Positions 1-4,518 of a stretch of DNA of 7,230 bases are shown here, piece by piece (position 1 is the first letter of the stretch; each line of letters begins with the position of its first letter). The position numbers and the translations under genes are program-made. Source of the DNA: Pseudomonadota bacterium (GTDB lineage: Bacteria; Myxococcota; Polyangia; Polyangiales; Polyangiaceae); the NCBI GenBank assembly GCA_023419055.1, contig JAEZYO010000427.1, forward strand, positions 1 through 7,230, read 5' to 3'. Under the pieces are notes generated by a model. It did no database searches. It had not been told where the DNA came from and saw only the letters and a list, made by a program, of their open reading frames with translations.

Positions 1-567
1 GTGCGCGACCGCGACTCGGCCCTAGCCGAGCTCGAACGGAAGAAGAAGGACTTCGCCTGCACTGAGCTCGCTTACGACGACGCGCGAACGTTCACGCACG
101 GGCTAGCGCTCGGCTTGACAGCCGCTCGCGCCGCAGATGATTCGCAGTATTTCGGCGCCTCACTCCGCTACGTCCATCCGTATGGTCCGTCGCGAAGCCT
201 CGAGCTCGCGCTCGAGCTCAATAGCTTCGAAAGAGGTGACCCAACGCGCCGGGAGGAGCGCGATGAGCGTCAAGCGCTCTTGGCACTGATCCCGCGCTTC
301 AGCTTCGGGACGAGCGGTGCTGCCTTCGTGGTCGGCGGCGGCTTCGGTTGGTTGTGGCATGACGAGGAGCCGGTCGCCGTTGGGGAGCTCGGGATCGACT
401 TCCGAGTGAACTATCAATGCGGGACAGAGGGCAAGTCTTGCGTCGGCCCGTGGCTGAACGTGAAGCCGTTCGTACAACCGTTGCTTCCCTTCGACGGCTC
501 CCCGGTCGCGTTCCTCTTCGGTGTTCAGGTCGGCGGTGGTGTTCGCTGCGACCGAGTCGGACCGTGA
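1..567 (+). CDS. C-terminal part of a probable envelope beta-barrel-like protein (5' end outside window)
   Basis: The reading frame is open from the first base to a TGA at 565-567. The GTG at position 1 is probably internal rather than the true start, because no ribosome binding site can be seen and the protein begins in a charged stretch with no signal peptide. After about residue 40 the sequence alternates short amphipathic, glycine- and aromatic-rich strands (for example FGASLRYVHPYG, AAFVVGGGFGWLWH, FLFGVQVGGGVRC), the pattern of an outer-membrane or periplasmic beta-barrel. The N-terminal 30 residues are charged and probably helical. Cys139 and Cys146 bracket a short loop and could form a disulphide, which would suit an exported protein. 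The protein does not end in the terminal Phe typical of many outer-membrane proteins. I do not recognise a specific family. The gene converges with the hemerythrin-like gene, with 13 bp between stop codons. Confidence 0.6.
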   Translation: MRDRDSALAELERKKKDFACTELAYDDARTFTHGLALGLTAARAADDSQYFGASLRYVHPYGPSRSLELALELNSFERGDPTRREERDERQALLALIPRFSFGTSGAAFVVGGGFGWLWHDEEPVAVGELGIDFRVNYQCGTEGKSCVGPWLNVKPFVQPLLPFDGSPVAFLFGVQVGGGVRCDRVGP

Positions 568-580
568 TCGCCTGAACGGC

Positions 581-1306
581 TCAACGCGCGAGCAACCAGT
601 CCGGGATCGATCTGGTCGAGGCGCCGCTTCGAACCGAACCCCACACTCGTTCGCACCGCTCTTTGAAGCGCACTCGAGCTTCAAAGAGCTTCGAGCTCAA
701 GGTGGGCGGCAGCATCGCGTCCACGCGCTCGAGCACTTCGGGCGCGATCCCGTGAGAGGCCCAGGCGAAGCCCTGAGCGTAGAGCTCGGCTTCGGCATCA
801 TTGCCGGGCGGAGGGAAGCTCTTGGCGTCTCGCAGGAAGGTGATGACGGTGCGCTCCTCGCTGGAAAGGTGCTCGTCGAGCAGCTTCTGGAGCTCGGATA
901 CGAGCGCGAGTGCTCGGGTGAGCGCAATGTTGGAGAGCTCGGGCGCGCTCGCCAACTCGGCGAAGGCGCGATCCCCCGCCTCGAGCAGTGGATCGATGCG
1001 AGCGTGGTCGGCGCCGAGCGCGTCGATCGCTCCGGCAATGTCCGGATTCTGCCCTCGAAGGTGAGGAAACAGGCGCTGGTCTTCCGACTCGTGGTGGCCG
1101 TGCAGCGTGTTCCGATAGTTCGTCCACTCTTCTTTGAGCGCGGCGATCGTTGAGCTCGGACGCTCGCCCGAAGCGAGCGCTTCGAGAGCGAGCGAGAACT
1201 CGGCAATATCGCGCCTGAAGCCGTGGTGCGACATCATGAGTGCGGTCGCCATCGATGCGTCGCCGTCGTCGTTCAGAAGCTGCGTTCCGGTTTGCTGGGT
1301 GGTCAT
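581..1306 (-). CDS. Hemerythrin HHE cation-binding domain protein
   Basis: A 241-residue soluble protein with an HHE four-helix bundle at about residues 20-160. Likely di-iron ligands are visible in order: H27/H28 in SHHGFRRDI, H69/H71/H72 with E73/E75 in HGHHESEDQRLFPHL, H101 in DHARID, and H146 with E150/E151 in DEHLSSEERTV. Family members bind a non-haem di-iron centre and are linked to O2, NO or peroxide sensing or detoxification; the exact role here is inferred. The C-terminal part (about 165-241, with GIAPEVLERV, AMLPP and RVWGS) resembles the tail of hemerythrin-like proteins of actinobacterial type, so it is not a random extension. The frame is open upstream for 79 more codons, but I chose the ATG at 1306 because a GAGG Shine-Dalgarno (complement 1315-1318) lies 8 nt before it and the upstream translation is low-complexity and basic. 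It is divergent from the DUF1428 gene. Confidence 0.92.
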   Translation of the reverse strand: MTTQQTGTQLLNDDGDASMATALMMSHHGFRRDIAEFSLALEALASGERPSSTIAALKEEWTNYRNTLHGHHESEDQRLFPHLRGQNPDIAGAIDALGADHARIDPLLEAGDRAFAELASAPELSNIALTRALALVSELQKLLDEHLSSEERTVITFLRDAKSFPPPGNDAEAELYAQGFAWASHGIAPEVLERVDAMLPPTLSSKLFEARVRFKERCERVWGSVRSGASTRSIPDWLLAR

Positions 1307-1424
1307 GGGGTCGTCCTCACTGCCTACTGACTCGGCCGCGGAGCTGGAACTATTTCGTAAAATCCGCGACTTGGCCGAACCTGCGCGTTCCTTGGTCTGC
1401 CTTTCGTCGTGGCGACGACGGAGC

Positions 1425-1477
1425 GAGCTCCGAATCGACAACCCCTTCTTTTTTTTTCGAGGCCTCGTTCGGAGCTC
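1425..1477. repeat. Nested inverted repeat with T9 tract
   Basis: GAGCTCCGAA at 1425-1434 is matched by its exact reverse complement TTCGGAGCTC at 1468-1477. The 33 bp between them contain a T9 run (1449-1457) immediately followed by the perfect palindrome CGAGGCCTCG (1458-1467). The right arm of the outer repeat abuts the inner palindrome. It lies roughly mid-way between two divergent start codons, so a two-site operator or a cruciform-prone element is plausible. It is not a normal intrinsic terminator: the T tract precedes the inner palindrome on the + strand, and no gene ends here. Confidence 0.55.
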
Positions 1478-1548
1478 ACCTGCGCGATCCCTGGCTCCCA
1501 GGACGCGCAGCCGGACGTGGCGCGACCGATGGCTCCTTGCCACGACCT

Positions 1549-1577
1549 GCGCGGGTCACCATGTATCGGGCCCGCGC
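1549..1577 (+). promoter_or_regulatory. GC-rich hairpin in probable leader of the DUF1428 gene
   Basis: GCGCGGGTC (1549-1557) can pair with GGCCCGCGC (1569-1577), giving a 9-bp stem with one G-U pair and an 11-nt loop. It ends 16 nt before the Shine-Dalgarno AGGAGAGG (1594-1601). If transcription starts upstream of it, it would be a stable 5' leader structure; otherwise it is a dyad operator. No riboswitch class is recognisable. Confidence 0.35.
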
Positions 1578-1610
1578 CTTTCGCGCAGAACGCAGGAGAG
1601 GAAAATTCCC

Positions 1611-1979
1611 ATGAGCTATATCGACGGCCTGGTGATCCCGGTCACGACGAGCAAGAAAGAAGAATACCGTAAGATGGCCAACGAATGGCACAGCCTGCTC
1701 AAGGAGTACGGCGCGACTCGCGTGGTCGAGTGTTGGGGGGACGACGTTCCCGACGGCAAGGTAACGGACTTCAAGCGAGCGGTGCAGGCGGAGCAGAGCG
1801 AGACCGTGGCCTTGACCTGGATCGTCTGGCCGTCCAAGCAGGTGCGCGACGCGGGCAACGAGAAGATGCGGACCGATCCGCGCATGAAGGTCACCGGAGA
1901 CGTACCGTTCAGCATGCAGCGCATGATCTTCGGCGGCTTCGAGGTGCTCGTCGACACGGCGGGCGAGCTCGAGCGCTGA
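1611..1979 (+). CDS. DUF1428 family protein (YbaA-like)
   Basis: A 122-residue cytoplasmic protein that matches the DUF1428 family along its whole length, and the family's usual size is about 115-125. Characteristic stretches are MSYIDGLVIPV at the N-terminus, the VVECWGDDVPDGKVTDFKRAV core at about 38-58, ETVALTWIVWPSK at 64-76, RDAGNEKMRTDPRMK at 79-93, and the closing QRMIFGGFEVLVD at 103-115. The family is a small alpha/beta fold related to dimeric ferredoxin-like barrels; no reaction is established, and I assign none. The frame is open far upstream, but the ATG at 1611 is preceded by an excellent AGGAGAGG at 1594-1601 (9-nt spacing), and the family signature begins exactly there. There is no signal peptide or membrane segment. 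It is followed 33 bp later by a strong hairpin and then the serine hydrolase gene. Confidence 0.93.
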   Translation: MSYIDGLVIPVTTSKKEEYRKMANEWHSLLKEYGATRVVECWGDDVPDGKVTDFKRAVQAEQSETVALTWIVWPSKQVRDAGNEKMRTDPRMKVTGDVPFSMQRMIFGGFEVLVDTAGELER

Positions 1980-2011
1980 AGGTCCGAAGCGCTGCACGAC
2001 GCGACGGGTCG

Positions 2012-2042
2012 CTCCCGCGCTCGAGTTGACAGAGCGCGGGAG
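2012..2042 (+). terminator. 11-bp perfect hairpin after the DUF1428 gene (terminator-like, or operator)
   Basis: CTCCCGCGCTC (2012-2022) and its exact reverse complement GAGCGCGGGAG (2032-2042) enclose a 9-nt loop. The position, 33 nt after a stop codon, suits a transcription terminator, but the following bases (TCTCCCTA) form only a weak pyrimidine tract and not a U run. The loop contains the -35 TTGACA of the promoter for the next gene, so it may instead be an operator dyad. Confidence 0.45.
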
Positions 2043-2054
2043 TCTCCCTAGAAC
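2026..2054 (+). promoter_or_regulatory. Sigma70-type promoter for the serine hydrolase gene
   Basis: A perfect -35 TTGACA (2026-2031) is followed by a 17-bp spacer and a -10 TAGAAC (2049-2054, 4 of 6 to TATAAT). The predicted start site, about 2061, leaves a leader of roughly 15 nt that just includes the GGAG at 2061-2064. The -35 sits in the loop and right flank of the 2012-2042 dyad, so binding or cruciform formation there would affect this promoter. Confidence 0.5.
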
Positions 2055-2075
2055 GGGCTTGGAGCCAGTCCGGGG

Positions 2076-2624
2076 ATGAAGCAGCCCATCGAGTACGTCT
2101 TTCTCGCCGGAATCGGCAACAGCGAGAAGGAACACTGGCAAACGGTCTGGTACGAGAGCCTGCGTCCCCACGCTCACTGGGTCGAGCATCGCGACTGGGA
2201 CGCGCCGCGCGCAGACGAGTGGCTCGCCGATCTCGATCGAGTGCTCGCGGCTACCTCCGGAACGAAGGTCCTCGTGTGCCACAGCCTCGGCTGCGTCCTC
2301 GGCGCAGAGTGGCTCTCCAAAAACTCGAATCCGACTTGCACGTCCGCCTTCCTCGTCTCCCTGCCCGATACGCGCGGACCCAACTTTCCGAAAAGCGCGG
2401 TCGGTTTTCCGGAGCTCTCGGCGGTGACCCCGCGTGGTCAGTTGTGCCTGGTCATGAGCGAGGACGATCCGTACGCGTCTCCGGGTGTCGCGCGCGCCGC
2501 GGCCGAGCGCTGGCGAGCGCGGCTCGTCAACGTGGGCACGAAGGGGCACATCAACCTCAAGTCCGGTCTAGGCGACTGGAGTGAGGGTCGGAAGTTGCTC
2601 GACGAGTTCACGGCGAGCCTCTAA
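2076..2624 (+). CDS. RBBP9/YdeN family alpha/beta-fold serine hydrolase
   Basis: A 182-residue protein of the typical length for the small serine hydrolase family Pfam PF06821 (RBBP9/YdeN). The N-terminus has a beta strand followed by the oxyanion-region loop (YVFLAGIGNSEKEHWQTVW, residues 7-25), matching the family's G-x-x-x-S...HW pattern. The nucleophile is Ser70 in VCHSLGC, the family's HSLG elbow. The probable acid is Asp130 or Asp131 in MSEDDPY, and the base is His158 in GTKGHIN. Family members are cytoplasmic esterase-like enzymes whose natural substrates are mostly unknown. The start at 2076 fits the family's N-terminus; GGAG at 2061-2064 is 11 nt away. It probably has its own promoter at 2026-2054. 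Its TAA overlaps the stop codon of the opposing DUF2325-like gene. Confidence 0.9.
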   Translation: MKQPIEYVFLAGIGNSEKEHWQTVWYESLRPHAHWVEHRDWDAPRADEWLADLDRVLAATSGTKVLVCHSLGCVLGAEWLSKNSNPTCTSAFLVSLPDTRGPNFPKSAVGFPELSAVTPRGQLCLVMSEDDPYASPGVARAAAERWRARLVNVGTKGHINLKSGLGDWSEGRKLLDEFTASL

Positions 2625-3883
2625 CTGAAGAAGCCGGCCGCCGCCTCGGCGAAGCTCGCCTCGTCGTAGTTCGAAGGTAAGCGCACCGAGGGGATCTCGG
2701 CTGCGGTACAGGCCTCGACCACCACCTTGAGCTCGTCCACGTCGGAGCCGGGCAGCAGAAAGACGACGTCGTACGCTCCCGGCTCGATCGCCGCGGCCAG
2801 CCGAGCCATCGAGTCCGGGCTCCCGCTCGTGGCGGTGAGCCACTTGAACTTCGAGAACTTGAACTGCTGCTGGATCTCCGACTGTTGCGTCGGGTGAGAG
2901 TAGCTGCCTCCCACGAGGAAGGCGCGCCGACCACGGGTGACAGCGACCGCAGCCGATAGGCCCGATCGAATGGAAGGTGGCACGCGCGACGATTCAGGTG
3001 CGCGCACGGACGACGGCGCTCGTGTCGAGGGCGGCACGCGCCCGGACTCCGGCGCGCGGGACGACGCGGGCGGGCTCGCCATCGCCGGAGGCGGGTTCGA
3101 TTTGGAGATGCGACTCAAGCGTTCCCCGTAGAGCACACGAGCCTCCATGATGAGCGGGTGATCGACGCCGAGCGACGCCGCGGCGGCGTTCAGCACGCGC
3201 GAGGCCTTGAGGTTACTGACGGGGCGCCCCGGCAAGAGCAACGCTCGAACGAGCGCGTTCCACAGGACCTGCTGCTCGTGCTCCGAGAGCTCGAGCGGCG
3301 TCCCTTCGCACAAGTGCCGCTGGTAAGCGCAGTAGATACCGAAATCGTCCATCGACCAGCGTCGATCCAGCGCCTCGATTCCTTCCAGATCGTGGCGTCG
3401 AGCAAGGTCGAACAAGTCGCTCAACACGCGCTCCACGAGATCGCGCATCTTCCATTCGCTCTCGCCGAGCTCGCGCAGCAGCGCGCGCGCTCGCCCCGCC
3501 CACCACGCCACGCGCGCGACGAGCTCTGGGTCTCCACGCAGCGAGACGCTGATCGTACGGCTATCCCGAGACACCTCGGCGCTCAGCGCTCGCGCGCGCT
3601 CTTCAGCCGAAGGTGAGTGCCCGTCGCGCCGACTCTCCGGCGGTGCCGCCACCTTGCCTTCCATCGACACGGGGTGGGTCGATCGCCTCCGCACGACCGG
3701 GACCGCCTTGGCGGCCGCCCCCAGGCTGGCGGACAATGAAGCGGCAAACTTTTCTGTACCCCTGGCCCGGCACAACACCCCGATGCGGCCAGCCACCTTC
3801 GACGCTTCCGAAAGCAGGGACTCGAGCCGCTGCACCTCTTCCATCAATCGATCGTCGGACATCTCCCCATCCCATTCATCCAT
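2621..3883 (-). CDS. Protein with C-terminal DUF2325-like domain
   Basis: A 420-residue soluble protein, overall function unknown. A short predicted coiled coil (about residues 9-32) is followed by a low-complexity basic segment (60-100). A helical middle region (about 95-262, including VAWWAGRARALLRELGESEWKM and a run of Leu/Ala helices) comes next, then a disordered Pro/Arg/Ser linker (264-306) with a duplicated 13-residue unit. The C-terminal domain (about 318-420) starts RRAFLVGGSYSH and continues with YDVVFLLPGSDVDELKVVVEACTAAEIPSVRL. This matches the DUF2325 pattern: GG near the first strand, a central hydrophobic strand followed by a Ser/Asp loop and a helix, then a strand ending in IP. 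The middle region matches nothing I recognise. The start is uncertain: ATG 3883 has only a distant GAG, while ATG 3862 (MSDDRL) has GGGA 7 nt upstream. Convergent with the hydrolase, sharing 4 bp. Confidence 0.8.
   Translation of the reverse strand: MDEWDGEMSDDRLMEEVQRLESLLSEASKVAGRIGVLCRARGTEKFAASLSASLGAAAKAVPVVRRRSTHPVSMEGKVAAPPESRRDGHSPSAEERARALSAEVSRDSRTISVSLRGDPELVARVAWWAGRARALLRELGESEWKMRDLVERVLSDLFDLARRHDLEGIEALDRRWSMDDFGIYCAYQRHLCEGTPLELSEHEQQVLWNALVRALLLPGRPVSNLKASRVLNAAAASLGVDHPLIMEARVLYGERLSRISKSNPPPAMASPPASSRAPESGRVPPSTRAPSSVRAPESSRVPPSIRSGLSAAVAVTRGRRAFLVGGSYSHPTQQSEIQQQFKFSKFKWLTATSGSPDSMARLAAAIEPGAYDVVFLLPGSDVDELKVVVEACTAAEIPSVRLPSNYDEASFAEAAAGFFS
2966..3058 (-). repeat. In-frame tandem-like repeat encoding an Arg/Pro/Ser linker
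   Basis: Residues 276-288 and 294-306 of the DUF2325-like protein both fit RAPESxRVPPSxR, an 18-residue (54-bp) period. At DNA level GGTGGCACGCGC (2976-2987) and GGCGGCACGCGC (3030-3041) are 54 bp apart with one difference. The additional RAPSSV between the units suggests older copies. This is an internal duplication in a disordered linker separating the helical region from the C-terminal domain. Confidence 0.75.
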
Positions 3884-4204
3884 ACCGCGCGGACTCTAGA
3901 GCGAGTGGAGCGGTGCCGCTAGCCCGGCGTTCGTCATGAGCAGCGGATTCGACGCACGATCAACCGCGCCTCAGGTAGGTCAACGGGCTCCGCCTGACTG
4001 CCTGTCACGCGATTTTTCTACCTGACTCGCAAACTCGACGAGTCCAGAACTCCCGCGCTCCAAACTCTACTCCTCGAGACTCCACTTTTCCCGCGTCATC
4101 ACCACGAACTCACTCGCTCGAGGGCAGGGCGAACGGGCAACAGAACGGATGACCGACCGCTCTTCCGCGCGAGCCGCCCTCGATGCAGCCTCGCAGAGGA
4201 CTCG
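3884..4204. other. Gene-free stretch upstream of the DUF2325-like gene
   Basis: These 321 bp lie between the Roadblock-like gene's stop and the start of the next minus-strand gene. No frame in it has convincing protein character. It contains an 8-bp inverted repeat (3971-4025) and a cluster of ACTC tetramers (4025-4115). An A/T-rich patch at 4012-4020 interrupts otherwise GC-rich DNA; on the minus strand it reads TAGAAAAAT and could serve as a -10 region, but no -35 is at the right distance. No tRNA, CRISPR or obvious terminator is seen. Confidence 0.6.
3971..4025. repeat. 8-bp inverted repeat TCAGGTAG/CTACCTGA
   Basis: TCAGGTAG (3971-3978) is exactly complementary to CTACCTGA (4018-4025). 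A third related element, CCTGACT at 3993-3999, repeats directly at 4021-4027 and could pair alternatively with the left arm (GTCA with TGAC). T5 at 4013-4017 precedes the right arm. Mutually exclusive pairings are possible, but no gene is known to be controlled by them. Confidence 0.4.
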
Positions 4205-4510
4205 CTAGCGGGACGCGTGCAGGCCCTTCGATGCCGTCTCGGGGTTCTTCACCGCATCGCCCACGGCAACGACGCGCTCCGCAGCGCGCTCGCTCACGTA
4301 GTACGTGCTCTGCTCGGTGACGAAATACCACCGTTGCAGGCGACCTGCCGAGAGGAGATCGCCGATCTCGGAGAGCGCCGCGGCGCTGACCGCGGCGACG
4401 GCACAGAGCGTGTCCGCGTCGAAGTTACCGGCGGCCTCGAGCACCTCCCCCGCTTCCGAGCTGCGAGCGAGCCCGTGCACTTGCTTCAAGGTCTTGAGAG
4501 TCGCTTCCAT
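4205..4510 (-). CDS. Free-standing Roadblock/LC7-like protein
   Basis: A 101-residue cytoplasmic protein with the layout of a Roadblock/LC7 domain: a short N-terminal helix (1-11), a strand-turn-strand hairpin (VHGLARSSEAGEVLEAAG, about 11-28), a long central helix (DADTLCAVAAVSAAALSEIGDLL, 31-53), and three strands (LQRWYFVTEQ, TYYVSE, RVVAVGDA; 58-86). Roadblock proteins form homo- or heterodimers and commonly modulate small GTPases; MglB is the myxobacterial example. The tail (87-101) is short and probably disordered. It lies 8 bp downstream of the kinase gene, whose C-terminal half also contains a Roadblock-like domain, so a kinase-partner role is plausible but inferred. The AGGAG Shine-Dalgarno (complement 4516-4520) overlaps the kinase's TAG stop, 5 nt before the ATG at 4510, indicating coupled translation. 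Family assignment is by fold pattern, not by a diagnostic catalytic motif. Confidence 0.75.
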   Translation of the reverse strand: MEATLKTLKQVHGLARSSEAGEVLEAAGNFDADTLCAVAAVSAAALSEIGDLLSAGRLQRWYFVTEQSTYYVSERAAERVVAVGDAVKNPETASKGLHASR

Positions 4511-4518
4511 CGGAGCTC

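Larger units (their letters stand above)
1307..1610. other. Divergent intergenic region between hemerythrin-like and DUF1428 genes
   Basis: This 304-bp stretch contains no convincing gene; open frames crossing it are extensions of the two flanking genes. It must carry the promoters of both. It holds a CGTCGT/ACGACG hairpin at 1405-1420, a 10-bp inverted repeat with an internal palindrome and T9 tract at 1425-1477, and a 9-bp leader hairpin at 1549-1577. A TTGCCA at 1537-1542 (5 of 6 to the -35 consensus, + strand) has no good -10 partner at normal spacing, so I do not call a promoter there. The paired repeats suggest shared regulation of the two genes, but no regulator gene is adjacent. Confidence 0.6.

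Noticed and set aside
202..219. Repeated CTCGAGCTC palindromic string in the first gene.
   Set aside because: It encodes the alternating Leu-Glu-Leu stretch SLELALEL in frame, with no sign of a separate DNA element.
1307..1543. A 79-codon N-terminal extension of the hemerythrin-like gene reaching back to an ATG at 1543.
   Set aside because: The extension is basic, low-complexity and would run through the inverted repeats of the divergent region; the ATG at 1306 has a good GAGG and begins just before the HHE domain.
1134..1610. An upstream extension of the DUF1428 gene on the + strand to an ATG at 1134.
   Set aside because: It would overlap the hemerythrin gene antisense, and the strong Shine-Dalgarno and family N-terminus both fix the start at 1611.
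1476..2549. A 357-codon open frame on the minus strand opposite the DUF1428 and hydrolase genes.
   Set aside because: Its translation is Arg/Ala-rich with no recognisable domain; it mirrors third-position GC bias of the two well-supported + strand genes.
4203..4210. CGCTAGCG palindrome at the stop codon of the Roadblock-like gene, considered as a terminator.
   Set aside because: Only an 8-bp self-complementary site with no loop and no U tract downstream.
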